From JAVBOW01 sp031550125 (GTDB lineage: Bacteria; Bacteroidota; Bacteroidia; Bacteroidales; Rikenellaceae): 64,000 nt of DNA. Each line of letters begins with the position of its first letter. The stretch's first letter is position 1. Made by a program: the position numbers and the translations under genes. The notes under the pieces were generated by a model that did not search any database, had not been told where the DNA came from, and was given only the letters and a program-made list of their open reading frames with translations. Shown here piece by piece: positions 41,730 through 51,809 of the stretch. The stretch is taken from positions 1-64,000 of the forward strand of contig JAVBOW010000004.1 of assembly GCA_031550125.1 (NCBI GenBank), written 5' to 3'.

Positions 41730-43094
41730 ATGGCAAAAAGTCGCTCTTTAAACCTGACACTCAAAGGTTTGGTGGTTGGGGCATTGATCATTTTATTGCT
41801 TATCCCCGCCATCCTCGTCTCAAACATCATCAGCGAACGTTCCGGCCGCCAGCGCGAGGTGGCGCGCGAGGTCAGCGACAAGTGGGCCGACGGCCAAACC
41901 GTCACCGGCCCCATACTGGTCGTGCCTTACTGGGGACTCGACGTCGAGGAGGCAGGTAATGCCGGCAAATATGAAACGGCTCCTGTTTACGGGACGGCGC
42001 GGAAGGTAAAGAAACTCTGCTATATACTGCCGGAGCGATTATCGGCGGACGGCGTGCTGGTTCCCCAGATACGCAAACGCAGCATATTCAAGATAGCCGT
42101 CTACCAGGCGGATCTTAACGTATCCGGCAGTTTCGCCCCTGCGGATTTCGCCAAAATGGGTCTCGACCCTGCCGACGTACTCCTGGACGAAGCGCAGATA
42201 TGTCTCGGATTAAGCGATTTCCGGGGAATAGAAGAGCAGATGAACGTCGTCTGGGATTCGCAGCCGCTGGCCATGAGCGCCGGAATGGTCCGCAATGAGG
42301 CCATCGCTTCGGGCCTGAGCGCACCGGTATCCTTTGCGCCCGGCTCGCCGCACTCCTTCTCGATCAAGGTCAGTGTACGCGGCTCTGAGTATCTCTCCCT
42401 CATCCCCGTAGGCAAAACCACCGAGGTGAAACTGGCCTCGACGTGGACCGACCCGTCTTTTTCCGGCAGATTCCTGCCCAACAATCCGGCCGAGGTCAGC
42501 GAAAAGGGTTTTCTGGCCGAATGGAAGATCCTCGACCTTAACCGCAACTATCCGCAGGCGTGGACCGAATCTGAAAATACATACGACATATCCGAATCGG
42601 CTTTCGGCGTGACGCTGCTGCAATCCGCCGACAGCTACGCCAAGACGCAGCGCAGCGTCAAATACGCCGTGCTGTTCATCGCGCTCACATTCGTACTCTA
42701 TTTCCTCCTCGAGGTGATCCAGAGGCGCAACGTCCATCCGCTGCAATACGTGCTGGTGGGCCTGGCCCTGTGCCTGTTCTACGTGCTGCTGCTGTCCATC
42801 AGCGAATACACGGGTTTCAACTGGGCTTACCTCGTCGCCTCTGCCGCGACCATAGCGCTCATAGCGTGGTATTCCGACGGCATGTTCAAAAAACGGAGCG
42901 TGACGTTATTGCTGGCCGGCGTACTCGGCCTACTTTACGGGTTCATATTCATATTATTGCAACTCCAGGACGGCGCGCTGCTCTTCGGCAGCATCGGGCT
43001 ATTTATACTGCTTGCCGCCATAATGTACTACTCGCGCAAGATCGACTGGCAAACCGAAGATATACCCCTCGATACGCCGCCCGCAGATAAATGA
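41730..43094 (+). CDS. creD: inner-membrane protein CreD
   Basis: CreD is a membrane protein of unknown activity, linked in proteobacteria to the CreBC response and to envelope stress. The 454-residue protein has an N-terminal membrane segment (about 12-33), a periplasmic beta-rich domain (about 60-310) with the family motif TGPILVVPYWG, and five or six C-terminal membrane helices (about 315-440). The length fits the family. No creB or creC gene is nearby. The stop overlaps the cinA start by four bases (ATGA). Confidence 0.88.
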   Translation: MAKSRSLNLTLKGLVVGALIILLLIPAILVSNIISERSGRQREVAREVSDKWADGQTVTGPILVVPYWGLDVEEAGNAGKYETAPVYGTARKVKKLCYILPERLSADGVLVPQIRKRSIFKIAVYQADLNVSGSFAPADFAKMGLDPADVLLDEAQICLGLSDFRGIEEQMNVVWDSQPLAMSAGMVRNEAIASGLSAPVSFAPGSPHSFSIKVSVRGSEYLSLIPVGKTTEVKLASTWTDPSFSGRFLPNNPAEVSEKGFLAEWKILDLNRNYPQAWTESENTYDISESAFGVTLLQSADSYAKTQRSVKYAVLFIALTFVLYFLLEVIQRRNVHPLQYVLVGLALCLFYVLLLSISEYTGFNWAYLVASAATIALIAWYSDGMFKKRSVTLLLAGVLGLLYGFIFILLQLQDGALLFGSIGLFILLAAIMYYSRKIDWQTEDIPLDTPPADK

Positions 43095-44332
43095 AGGCGC
43101 GTATAATAACCATAGGAGATGAGTTGCTGATAGGGCAGGTCGTAGATACCAACTCGGCGTATATTTCCCGCCTGCTGAACGGGGCGGGAATAGCCATCGA
43201 AAGCCGCCTTTCGGTAGGCGATGAACGGCAGGCCATAGGCAGGGCAATCGAGGAGGGTCTCTCGGAGTGCGGCCTTGTGATAACAACCGGCGGCATAGGC
43301 CCCACGAAGGACGACATCACCAAAGACGTGGTGGCGGCGCTCTTCGGCTGCGGCCTGACGATGCACAAACCCACATACGACCATATAGAGCGCATGCTCG
43401 CCGCGCGTGGCGTTGAATTCAACGCCCTGAACCGTTCGCAGGCTATGGTTCCGGCCTGCGCCGCCGTGCTGCACAACGCCAACGGCACCGCTCCCGGACT
43501 GTGGCTGGAACGCGGGGGGAGCGTCCTCGTGGTGCTTCCCGGCGTACCTTTCGAGATGGAGGCCCTCATGCTCGGAGAGGTCATGCCTCGGCTAAGGGCG
43601 ATGGCTCCCGGAGGGGGCATAGTCCACCGCACCATGATAACCTCGGGCATAGCCGAGTCGGTGCTGGCCGAGCGCATAGCGCCGTGGGAGGAGTCGTTAC
43701 CCGAATATATCCGTCTGGCCTACCTTCCCTCGCCCTCTGGAGTGAGGTTGCGGCTGTCGGCCTACGGCGTCGACGGGCAGGCCGTGGAGGCGGAGATGGG
43801 ACGCAGGTTCGCGGAGTTGGAAAAGACGATCCCAGACTACGTCGCCGGCTACGGCGAAGAGTCGGCGGAGAGTTACGTGGCCGCCCTGCTGAAGGCACGA
43901 GGAGCAACGCTGGCGGTGGCCGAAAGTTGCACTGGCGGAAGGATAGCCTCGCGCTTCACGGCCATGGCCGGGGCGTCGGACTATTTCCTGTGCGGCGTGG
44001 TGGCCTACGGCAACCGGGCCAAGAGCGACGTACTGGGCGTAGATCCCGCGGCGATAGCCTCATACGGAGCCGTAAGCGGTCAGGTGGCGGAGCAGATGGC
44101 CCTTGGCGCGCGGCGCATATCGGGGGCTACGTACGCCGTGGCCACGACCGGGGTGGCCGGACCCGGAGGCGGCAGCGAGGATAAACCCGTAGGGACGGTG
44201 TGGATAGCGGCGGCCTCACCCTCGGGCGCGGTCTCGCGGCTGCACCGCTTCGGTAACCTGCGCGAGCAGAACATAGAGCGGGCGGCGACGGCGGCAATAA
44301 ACATGCTTCGCGAAATAGTGAAAACCCAATAA
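43091..44332 (+). CDS. cinA: CinA-like protein (MoCF-type domain plus NMN deamidase)
   Basis: The 413-residue protein joins a molybdopterin-cofactor-type N-terminal domain (about 1-170: IITIGDELLIGQVVDTNS, TTGGIGPTKDDITKD) to a C-terminal PncC domain (about 250-413: VAESCTGGRIASRF, VAGPGGGSEDKPVG). The C-terminal domain removes the amide from nicotinamide mononucleotide in NAD recycling, with Ser in AESCTGG as the likely nucleophile. It is coupled to creD by a four-base overlap and followed five bases later by the arabinofuranosidase gene. Confidence 0.92.
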   Translation: MKARIITIGDELLIGQVVDTNSAYISRLLNGAGIAIESRLSVGDERQAIGRAIEEGLSECGLVITTGGIGPTKDDITKDVVAALFGCGLTMHKPTYDHIERMLAARGVEFNALNRSQAMVPACAAVLHNANGTAPGLWLERGGSVLVVLPGVPFEMEALMLGEVMPRLRAMAPGGGIVHRTMITSGIAESVLAERIAPWEESLPEYIRLAYLPSPSGVRLRLSAYGVDGQAVEAEMGRRFAELEKTIPDYVAGYGEESAESYVAALLKARGATLAVAESCTGGRIASRFTAMAGASDYFLCGVVAYGNRAKSDVLGVDPAAIASYGAVSGQVAEQMALGARRISGATYAVATTGVAGPGGGSEDKPVGTVWIAAASPSGAVSRLHRFGNLREQNIERAATAAINMLREIVKTQ

Positions 44333-44336
44333 TGCA

Positions 44337-46862
44337 ATGAAAATAAAAACCTTACTTCCACTCTTAGGAGTGGCGGCCTCGCTCTGCGCCCCGGCCCAAA
44401 AGCCAGGCAGGGTAACAGTCGACTTTTCGCGCAGGGGAGCCGAGATCCCCACATCGCTCTACGGCATATTCTTCGAGGAGATATCCCACGCCGGCGACGG
44501 AGGACTCTACGCCGAGATGATCGTAAACCGCGGTTTCGAAGACGGCAACGCCCCCTCGGGAACCGTAATAAGCGGCGGTTACGCCCGCGCGCCGCTGTCG
44601 CCCTGCTACTCCAACGACTCCATTAACCGCTTCACGGTGGACGTCCGCAGGCTCGACGCCATGAACGGCTGGAGTGTGGAATATTCCGACGGCGGGCGCG
44701 GCAGGCCGGAGTGGGCCGTAGTAACCGACTTACCGCTCAATCCCGGCACTCCCCACTCGCTGCGCCTTGGCCTTAACGGATCGCCCTCGGAGGTGAACGT
44801 GACAAACGGCGGCTACTGGGGCATAGCGGTGGAAGAGGGCAGGAAGTACGACCTCGAATTCCACATGCGAAGCGAAGGTTACGCCGGACGCCAGGTGACA
44901 GTATCGCTTACCGACCGTCGCGGCCGCCGTATAGCCCAGCGCAAGCTCGCCGCCGAGGCGGACGGCCCCTGGCACCGTTACACAGCCACCTTCGACGCTC
45001 CATGCACCGCCGACGGCCTGCGCCTGACCATCACCTTCGAACCCACCGGAGTGGTGTGGCTCGACTACGTGTCGCTCTTCCCGCAACACACCTTCATGAA
45101 CCGCCGCAACGGCCTGCGCGAAGACGTGAGCCGCCTGCTGGCCGATATGAAGCCCGCCTTCATGCGCTGGCCCGGAGGATGCATAGTGGAGGGGTTGACG
45201 ATGGAGAACCGCGTGAAATGGAAGGAGACCGTGGGCGATCCCGTAAGGCGTCCGGGAGAGTATAACCTTTGGGGTTACCGCAGCACCTACGGTTTAGGCT
45301 ACCACGAGTTCCTGCAATTCTGCGAAGACATAGGCTGCGACGGGATGTTCGTCTGCAACGCGGGTATGTCGTGCCTCTTCCGCAACGGCGATTTCTACGA
45401 CGCGGCAGGCGTCGATTCGCTTATACGCGAAGCCCTCGACGCCATAGAGTACGCCATAGGTCCAGCGGACTCCTACTGGGGAAAGGCGCGCGCCCGCAAC
45501 GGCCACGAGAAACCATTTCCGCTCAAATACATAGAGGTGGGTAACGAAAACATAGGATCGCGCTACGCCGCCAACTACAACCGCTTCCACAAAGCCATCA
45601 AGGAGCGCTATCCGCAGATAACGGTGATCACGGCGCTGATGTTCTCCAAAAACCTTGACGAACTCGACCGGGTGGAGGTGATAGACCCCCACTATTACGA
45701 ACTTGCGGAGTGGTTCTACAATAACGCCGACGTCTACGACAAACTTCCGGCCAAGCTGCCCTACAAAGTCTATGTGGGCGAGTACGCCGCCACGGGCGAG
45801 CCTTCCATCTACTCGTCGCTGGCCGAAGCGGCCTTTATGACCGGGGTGGAACGTAACGGCGACAAGGTGTGCATGGTATCTTACGCCCCCCTGCTACAAA
45901 ACGCCAACCACGGCCGCGGACACCTCATAGTGCTGGACAACCTTTCGGCATACGGGCGCACCAACTATTACGTAATGAAGATGTTCGCAGAGAACCGCCC
46001 GGACGTCAACCTGCTCGCGGACATCGACGAGGAGGGGCTTAAAGTACCTGTAGCCCCCTCGGGTTTCGTGGGGCTGGCCACGGTCAACACCGTTTCCCAA
46101 TTCCGCGACTTCCGGGTAAGCAAGGGCGGCAAAACGCTCTACTCCACCTCGTGGGACGACCTCGACACACGCTGGAAGGCCGAGGGAGGATCGTGGAGCG
46201 CCGCCGGAGGCATACTCACCCAGGCGGCAGGCGGCGGCGACGCCATGCTGAGGCTCGACGGCTTCGCCGCCGGCGACTGCGACATCCAATTCAAAGCCCG
46301 CAAGGTGAGCGGCAGCGAGGGCTTCCGCGCCGTCTTCGGCGGACGCGACGCGCGCAACTATTACATGGCCGATATGGGCAGCCACACCAACGAATCAGTG
46401 ATATTCAGGCAGATGTGCGACCACGGATCGGTATCGCTGTTCGATTACCGCAACCAGGAACCGGTACTGACCGGCCACTGGTACGACGTGAGGGTGGAGA
46501 TAAGGGGCAACAACTGGAAATGCTACATGGACGGCAAACTGAAATACGAATACAACCATTACGCCATCCGCAAACACTACGCCGTGGCCGGATACGACAA
46601 GGCCCGCAGGGAGATAGTGGTGAAACTGGTTAACGGAGAGAACGCCCCGTGGCACACGTCGCTCGACCTGCGCCACACCGGCCCGCTGGCCGCCGCGGGC
46701 AGCCGTATAGAACTCTCGGCTCCGTCGCCCCGCTCAGAGAACAGTTTCGCCGACCCCGAAAAATTCTCGCCGGCTACCACCGTCCTGGAAGGCGTCATGC
46801 CGGGCATGGCCGTCACCGCCGCCCCCAATTCGTTCACAATATTGAGGATACCCCTGAAATAA
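44337..46862 (+). CDS. exported GH51 alpha-L-arabinofuranosidase with C-terminal accessory domain
   Basis: GH51 enzymes remove terminal arabinofuranose from plant arabinans and arabinoxylans. The 841-residue protein has a signal peptide (cleavage near CAPAQ, about residue 21), a carbohydrate-binding-like beta domain (about 70-240), the catalytic barrel (about 245-560) with acid/base E404 in EVGNENIGSR and nucleophile E482 in VGEYAATGEPS, and a C-terminal LamG-like segment (about 600-740). It is not in a polysaccharide utilisation locus here: no SusC/SusD or sensor is near. It follows cinA by 4 bases. Confidence 0.9.
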   Translation: MKIKTLLPLLGVAASLCAPAQKPGRVTVDFSRRGAEIPTSLYGIFFEEISHAGDGGLYAEMIVNRGFEDGNAPSGTVISGGYARAPLSPCYSNDSINRFTVDVRRLDAMNGWSVEYSDGGRGRPEWAVVTDLPLNPGTPHSLRLGLNGSPSEVNVTNGGYWGIAVEEGRKYDLEFHMRSEGYAGRQVTVSLTDRRGRRIAQRKLAAEADGPWHRYTATFDAPCTADGLRLTITFEPTGVVWLDYVSLFPQHTFMNRRNGLREDVSRLLADMKPAFMRWPGGCIVEGLTMENRVKWKETVGDPVRRPGEYNLWGYRSTYGLGYHEFLQFCEDIGCDGMFVCNAGMSCLFRNGDFYDAAGVDSLIREALDAIEYAIGPADSYWGKARARNGHEKPFPLKYIEVGNENIGSRYAANYNRFHKAIKERYPQITVITALMFSKNLDELDRVEVIDPHYYELAEWFYNNADVYDKLPAKLPYKVYVGEYAATGEPSIYSSLAEAAFMTGVERNGDKVCMVSYAPLLQNANHGRGHLIVLDNLSAYGRTNYYVMKMFAENRPDVNLLADIDEEGLKVPVAPSGFVGLATVNTVSQFRDFRVSKGGKTLYSTSWDDLDTRWKAEGGSWSAAGGILTQAAGGGDAMLRLDGFAAGDCDIQFKARKVSGSEGFRAVFGGRDARNYYMADMGSHTNESVIFRQMCDHGSVSLFDYRNQEPVLTGHWYDVRVEIRGNNWKCYMDGKLKYEYNHYAIRKHYAVAGYDKARREIVVKLVNGENAPWHTSLDLRHTGPLAAAGSRIELSAPSPRSENSFADPEKFSPATTVLEGVMPGMAVTAAPNSFTILRIPLK

Positions 46863-46880
46863 ACGTCGCAGAAAACCTGT

Positions 46881-48047
46881 ATGAGACATATGGCAATTTT
46901 CATAATAGCATTTTTGGCCATATACGCCGCGGCCAACACTTATATATTCATACGGGGCTGGCAGGCCCTCGAAATATCGCCCGCGATGAGGATCGCCTAC
47001 GCCACGCTCTTCTGGCTATGGGCGACGCTGGCCATAACCACCCAGATAATGCGGTTGAGGGGCGCTTCGGGCGAACTGTTTTCCGTCCTGACCGCCGTGG
47101 GGGCCATGTGGCTGGCCGTCATGCTCTACGCCTTCATCGCCGCGGCCGTAACGGACATAATCCGGCTGGGGGGATGGATAACGGGCGTCAGGCCCTCCGC
47201 CCTAATGGGCAACTATCCGCTCGCCAAAGCCGCAGCCATGGCCGCCGTGTGCGCCGCCATAACGGCGGTGTGCGCGTGGGGTTGGCATAACGCGCGCCAT
47301 CCGCGCGTAGAGCGCCTGGCTATAGGCGTCGGAAAGGATGTCCCGGGGCGCGAAAGCCTGAGGGTGGTCCTGCTGAGCGACCTGCACCTGGGCCACGTGA
47401 CCGGACGACGGTTCATGGCCCGCGTCGTCGACATGGTGAACGCCCAAAAGCCCGACATAGTGCTTATTGCGGGCGACACGTTCGACGGAGGACCCGAGCC
47501 GGTCTTCCACGACGACATGTGCGCCGAAATGCTGCGTATCGAAAGCCCCCTGGGGGTGTGGGCCTCCACCGGGAACCATGAGTACATAGGCCTTATGGAA
47601 GACGGGCAGGCCATAGAAAAAGGAGCGGCGTACCTCGCCTCGCGAGGCGTGGGCGTCCTGCAGGACAGCATGGTTGTCGTGGGCGGCGGAATATGCATAG
47701 CCGGGCGCAAAGACCGCGAGGACATCCGCCGCAAAAGCGTGCGCGAGGTGGTTGCCGGGGCCGATCCGGCCATGCCGCTGATACTGCTCGACCATCAGCC
47801 ATACGATCTGGATAAGGCCGTCGAAGCGGGCGTGGACCTCCAACTCTCCGGACACACCCACCGCGGCCAGATGTGGCCGCTGGGTTCCGTCACCCGCCGC
47901 ATATTCGAGGTGGACCACGGCTACCTGAAAAAATCGGGATCGCACTTCTACGTCTCGCCGGGTACGGGGACGTGGGGTCCGGCGGTACGCACGTCCGGGA
48001 AAAGCGAGATCACGGTCATCGACATAACCTTCGGCAAGAACGGTTAA
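46881..48047 (+). CDS. membrane-anchored metallophosphoesterase
   Basis: The 388-residue protein has four predicted membrane helices (about 5-25, 35-55, 65-90, 110-130). A calcineurin-type phosphoesterase domain follows, with VVLLSDLHLGHVTG (about 160-173), AGDTFDGG (about 194-201), TGNHEYIG (about 228-235), DHQPYD and SGHTHRGQMWP (about 316-326). These metal-binding motifs are complete. The topology fits the YaeI/YkuE group, which acts on phosphodiester bonds of lipids such as UDP-diacylglucosamine. The exact substrate cannot be told. Confidence 0.86.
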   Translation: MRHMAIFIIAFLAIYAAANTYIFIRGWQALEISPAMRIAYATLFWLWATLAITTQIMRLRGASGELFSVLTAVGAMWLAVMLYAFIAAAVTDIIRLGGWITGVRPSALMGNYPLAKAAAMAAVCAAITAVCAWGWHNARHPRVERLAIGVGKDVPGRESLRVVLLSDLHLGHVTGRRFMARVVDMVNAQKPDIVLIAGDTFDGGPEPVFHDDMCAEMLRIESPLGVWASTGNHEYIGLMEDGQAIEKGAAYLASRGVGVLQDSMVVVGGGICIAGRKDREDIRRKSVREVVAGADPAMPLILLDHQPYDLDKAVEAGVDLQLSGHTHRGQMWPLGSVTRRIFEVDHGYLKKSGSHFYVSPGTGTWGPAVRTSGKSEITVIDITFGKNG

Positions 48048-48062
48048 CCGCCGCAGGCAACG

Positions 48063-48101
48063 CGCCGCCGTAACGATTTGTTGTTACGGCGGCGTTGTTT
48101 T
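48063..48101 (+). terminator. terminator after the phosphoesterase gene
   Basis: A perfect 12-base stem (CGCCGCCGTAAC and its complement) with an 8-base loop is followed by TTGTTTT. Confidence 0.85.
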
Positions 48102-48136
48102 ATACCTGTTCGCTACCTAATTTTAAGGAAAGTTTT

Positions 48137-48144
48137 TATATTTG
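48137..48144 (+). promoter_or_regulatory. -7 box of the rseC-rnf operon
   Basis: An exact TATATTTG lies 40 bases before the TTG start of rseC. No TTTG is found at the expected -33 position. Confidence 0.5.
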
Positions 48145-48184
48145 TGGATATTTTTCGCTGACCCGCAAATAAACCGTAACTTAA

Positions 48185-48601
48185 TTGGCCGCAAAAGTGG
48201 AACATAGCGCAGTGGTGGAGAACGTCGGCGACGGTTTCGTCGGCGTCGTCATGAAGGCCCGGGGGGCATGCGAAGGATGCAAAGCCCGCAACGTGTGCGG
48301 CATGGACGAGGGCGGCGAACGCCGCATAATAGTATATACGGACCAGGCATCCTCCTACGCCGCAGGCGAGCAGGTGACGGTGTCGATAGGCAAAGACATG
48401 GGTATGAAGGCCGTAACCGTGGCATACATCTATCCTTTCATACTCATGCTGGCCGTGCTTCTGACGGCGCTCGGATTCGGCGCGGGCGAGCTCGCGGCCG
48501 GACTATCCTCGCTCGGCTCGCTTGCCGTATATTTCTTCGCGGTATGGCTCATGCGCCGCAGGTTCGATAAGGAAATCGTATTCTCAATAAGGAAATCATA
48601 A
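48185..48601 (+). CDS. rseC: SoxR-reducing system / RseC-family protein
   Basis: RseC-family proteins are small membrane proteins that work beside the Rnf/Rsx complex. The 138-residue protein has an N-terminal cysteine motif (CEGCKARNVC, about 30-39) and two membrane helices (about 76-97 and 100-122). It begins with TTG at 48185. Its stop overlaps the rnfB start by one base (TAATG), so it is the first gene of the Rnf operon. Confidence 0.86.
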   Translation: MAAKVEHSAVVENVGDGFVGVVMKARGACEGCKARNVCGMDEGGERRIIVYTDQASSYAAGEQVTVSIGKDMGMKAVTVAYIYPFILMLAVLLTALGFGAGELAAGLSSLGSLAVYFFAVWLMRRRFDKEIVFSIRKS

Positions 48602-49455
48602 TGATCCTACTCTACACCATCCTGACACTTTGCGCCTTAGGAATCCTTTCGGCGCTCATCCTCTACTTCGTGGCGCAGAAATTCAAAGTTTACGAAGACC
48701 CGCGCATAGACCAGGTCGAAGCCATGCTCCCGGGCGCCAATTGCGGAGGCTGCGGCTACGCCGGCTGCCGCGCATTGGCCGACGCGCTCGTTGCGCAGGA
48801 CGATATCTCGGCGCTCTACTGTCCGGTGGGCGGAGGCGAGATGATGAAGTCGGTGGCCTCATTCCTGGGCAAGGCCGCTCCCGAGAAAGAACCGCAGGTG
48901 GCCGTGGTGCGCTGCGGCGGAAGCTGCGAAAAACGCGAACGCACCAACGCTTACGACGGGGCTTCGTCGTGTGCCGTGGTGGCTTCGCTCTACGTGGGCG
49001 AGACGGCCTGCTCCTACGGATGCCTGGGCAAGGGCGATTGCGTCGTGGTGTGTAACTTCGACGCCATACGCGTCGATCCCCAGACGGGCCTGGCCGAAGT
49101 GGACGAGGAGAAATGCACCGCCTGCGGAGCATGCGTGAAAGCCTGTCCGAAAGCCATCATCGAGCTGAGACGCAAAGGGATAAAAGGCCGCAGGGTGTAT
49201 GTCAACTGCGTCAACAAAGAGAAAGGGGCCGTTTCGCGCAAGGCATGCCAGGTGTCGTGCATAGCCTGCACCAAATGCCAGAAAGTATGCGCCTTCGACG
49301 CCATAACCATAGAGAGCAACCTTGCCTACATCGATCCTCTGAAATGCAAGCTCTGCCGCAAATGCGCGCCCGAATGCCCCACCTCGGCAATAGTCGAGAC
49401 CAATTTCCCGCCCCGAAAGACGGCCGAAGCCCCCGCACCCCAAACAGCAGAATAA
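48601..49455 (+). CDS. rnfB: Rnf complex subunit RnfB
   Basis: RnfB is the ferredoxin-accepting iron-sulphur subunit of the Rnf complex, which moves electrons between ferredoxin and NAD with ion transport across the membrane. The 284-residue protein has one N-terminal membrane helix (about 5-25), a Cys cluster (GANCGGCGYAGCRAL, about 42-57), and ferredoxin motifs CTACGACVKACPKA, CIACTKCQKVCAFDA and CKLCRKCAPECPTS (three 4Fe-4S sites). Extra cysteines lie between these. It is followed 10 bases later by rnfC. Confidence 0.94.
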   Translation: MILLYTILTLCALGILSALILYFVAQKFKVYEDPRIDQVEAMLPGANCGGCGYAGCRALADALVAQDDISALYCPVGGGEMMKSVASFLGKAAPEKEPQVAVVRCGGSCEKRERTNAYDGASSCAVVASLYVGETACSYGCLGKGDCVVVCNFDAIRVDPQTGLAEVDEEKCTACGACVKACPKAIIELRRKGIKGRRVYVNCVNKEKGAVSRKACQVSCIACTKCQKVCAFDAITIESNLAYIDPLKCKLCRKCAPECPTSAIVETNFPPRKTAEAPAPQTAE

Positions 49456-49465
49456 GACATCGCAT

Positions 49466-50791
49466 ATGAAAACTTTCCGCATAGGGGGCGTCCATCCCCC
49501 CGAGAATAAGCTTAGCGGCGCAGGACAGATCATACTCTTCCCCCTGCCCGGAGAGGTGACGCTGCCGCTCTCGCAACACATAGGCGCCCCGGCCCAGGCC
49601 GTCGTCGCCAAAGGCGACAAGGTACTGGCGGGCCAGCTGGTGGCCAAGGCCGGAGGTTTCGTGTCTGCCAATATACACTCGCCCGTCTCAGGGACGGTGA
49701 CGGCGGTGGACGCCGTGGTGGACGCCGCGGGATTGCGCCGTCCGGCGATCACCATCAAAGCCGAGGGCGACGAGTGGGACCCGGCGGTTGACCGTACGCG
49801 CAACCTGGTGACGGAGTGCGAACTGGAGCCGGCGGCCATAATCGAAAAGATAGCCGCCGCAGGCATAGTGGGCCTCGGAGGGGCCACGTTCCCCACCCAG
49901 GTGAAGCTGACCGTTCCCGCAGGCAAGAAGGCGGACATACTTATAATAAACGGAGTGGAGTGCGAGCCTTACCTTACGTCGGACCACCGCGTGATGCTCG
50001 AAAGGGGCGACGAGGTGATGATAGGCGTAAAGATCCTGGCCCGCGCCCTGGGCGTGCAGCGCGCCGTGATAGGCATAGAAAACAACAAGTCCGACGCGAT
50101 AGAGTACCTGTCGGGGCTGGCCTCGACCTACGGCGGCGTGGAGATAGCGCCCCTGAAGGTACAATATCCGCAGGGAGGGGAGAAACAGCTCATCGACGCA
50201 GTCACCGGCCGCCAGGTGCCTTCGGGCGGCCTGCCGATAGACGTCGGCGCGGTGGTGCAGAACGTGGGTACGGCGTTGGCCGTCTACGAGGCCGTGCAGA
50301 AGAACAAACCCCTGGTGGAAAGGGTGGTGACGGTGACTGGCAGGAGCCTGAAGAACCCGGCCAACTTCATGGTGCGCGTAGGCACGCCGGTGAGTGCGTT
50401 GGTGGAATATTGCGGAGGCATGCCAGAAGACACGGGCAAGGTGATAGGCGGAGGCCCGATGATGGGCCGCGCCATGGTAAACCCGTCGGCCCCGGTCACC
50501 AAAGGCACGTCGGGCATATTGCTGCTTCCGCGCGCCGAAGCCGTGCGCAACGCGCCCGGCCAGTGCATCAAATGCGCCAAATGCGTCTCGGCCTGTCCCA
50601 TGGGCCTGGAACCGTACCTGCTGGGCAAGATGGCAAAGAAGCTGATGTACGCCGATATGGAGCCTCATAAGGCGACGGACTGCATAGAGTGCGGATGCTG
50701 CGCCTACACATGCCCGGCCAACCTGCCCCTGCTGGATTACATCCGCCTGGGCAAAGCCGAGGTGATGAAGATACAAAGGGCAAGGAAATAG
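49466..50791 (+). CDS. rnfC: Rnf complex subunit RnfC
   Basis: RnfC is the NADH/FMN-binding subunit of the Rnf complex. The 441-residue protein has an N-terminal barrel-sandwich domain, a flavodoxin-like core with the glycine-rich motif GLGGATFPTQVKL (about 137-149), an SLBB-type domain, and two ferredoxin motifs at the C-terminus: CIKCAKCVSACPMG and CIECGCCAYTCPAN (about 368-425). It is of standard length for Bacteroidetes. It precedes rnfD by about 36 bases. Confidence 0.94.
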   Translation: MKTFRIGGVHPPENKLSGAGQIILFPLPGEVTLPLSQHIGAPAQAVVAKGDKVLAGQLVAKAGGFVSANIHSPVSGTVTAVDAVVDAAGLRRPAITIKAEGDEWDPAVDRTRNLVTECELEPAAIIEKIAAAGIVGLGGATFPTQVKLTVPAGKKADILIINGVECEPYLTSDHRVMLERGDEVMIGVKILARALGVQRAVIGIENNKSDAIEYLSGLASTYGGVEIAPLKVQYPQGGEKQLIDAVTGRQVPSGGLPIDVGAVVQNVGTALAVYEAVQKNKPLVERVVTVTGRSLKNPANFMVRVGTPVSALVEYCGGMPEDTGKVIGGGPMMGRAMVNPSAPVTKGTSGILLLPRAEAVRNAPGQCIKCAKCVSACPMGLEPYLLGKMAKKLMYADMEPHKATDCIECGCCAYTCPANLPLLDYIRLGKAEVMKIQRARK

Positions 50792-50827
50792 CCGCCCGAA
50801 AAATTGACCTTACCGTACAAAAAAGAG

Positions 50828-51805
50828 ATGGAAAAACTTATCGTTTCCCCTTCGCCCCACATACACTCGGGCGATTCCACACGAAGGCTCATGCGCGACG
50901 TGCTGATAGCCCTGGCCCCCGCGCTGGTGGTGACGACGGCCGTTTACGGCATGCGTCCCCTGGCCGTGACCGTCGTCGCCGCGGCCTCGTGCATGCTGTT
51001 CGAGTGGCTCATACAGAAATACCTGCTTAAGGGAGCCAATACCCTGCGCGACTATTCGGCCGCCCTTACGGGCGTGTTGCTGGCATTCAACCTCCCGTCG
51101 TCCATTCCGTTGTGGATGGTTGTCCTGGGCGCGCTGGTGGCCGTGGGCGTGGGTAAGATGTCTTTCGGCGGACTTGGACGCAACCCGTTCAACCCCGCCC
51201 TGGTGGGACGCGTGTTCCTGCTCATATCATTCCCCGTGGCGATGACCTCCTTCCCCACCCCGGCGGGCGTGGATTCACACTCGGGCGCCACTCCGCTGGC
51301 ATTCGCCAAAGGAGCGCTCAAGAGCGGCCAGAGCGTGGCCGACATCATGCCGCAGATATCCTATTCCGACTTTCTGTTGGGAGCCAAAGCCGGGTCGCTC
51401 GGCGAGATAGCCGCGCTTGCGCTGCTCGCGGGCTTCGCCTACCTGCTATGGCGCAAAGTCATCACCTGGCATATCCCCGTGGCCGTGCTGGGTACGATGG
51501 CGCTGTTCAGCGGCATCGCCTGGACGGCCGATCCCCAGCATTTCATGAGTCCGCTGTTCCACCTGCTCACCGGAGGAGCCATCCTGGGAGCCGTGTTCAT
51601 GGCCACCGACTACGTCACCTCGCCCATGAACCCGCGCGGCATGATAGTTTACGGCTGCGGCATAGGTCTTATAACCATGTTTATACGCTTGTGGGGAGCT
51701 TATCCGGAGGGCATATCCTTCGCCATACTGATCATGAACTCGGTGGTCCCGCTGATAAACAAATATGTCAAACCGCGCCGCTTCGGGGTGGCCACAGCCA
51801 AATAA
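50828..51805 (+). CDS. rnfD: Rnf complex subunit RnfD
   Basis: RnfD is an integral membrane subunit with a covalently bound flavin. The 325-residue protein has about eight membrane helices. The flavin-attachment threonine lies in SHSGATPLA (about residues 151-159). The start at 50828 (MEKLIVSPSPHIHSGDSTRR) matches the family; the TTG 24 bases upstream is less likely. rnfG follows after 4 bases. Confidence 0.94.
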   Translation: MEKLIVSPSPHIHSGDSTRRLMRDVLIALAPALVVTTAVYGMRPLAVTVVAAASCMLFEWLIQKYLLKGANTLRDYSAALTGVLLAFNLPSSIPLWMVVLGALVAVGVGKMSFGGLGRNPFNPALVGRVFLLISFPVAMTSFPTPAGVDSHSGATPLAFAKGALKSGQSVADIMPQISYSDFLLGAKAGSLGEIAALALLAGFAYLLWRKVITWHIPVAVLGTMALFSGIAWTADPQHFMSPLFHLLTGGAILGAVFMATDYVTSPMNPRGMIVYGCGIGLITMFIRLWGAYPEGISFAILIMNSVVPLINKYVKPRRFGVATAK

Positions 51806-51809
51806 CGCG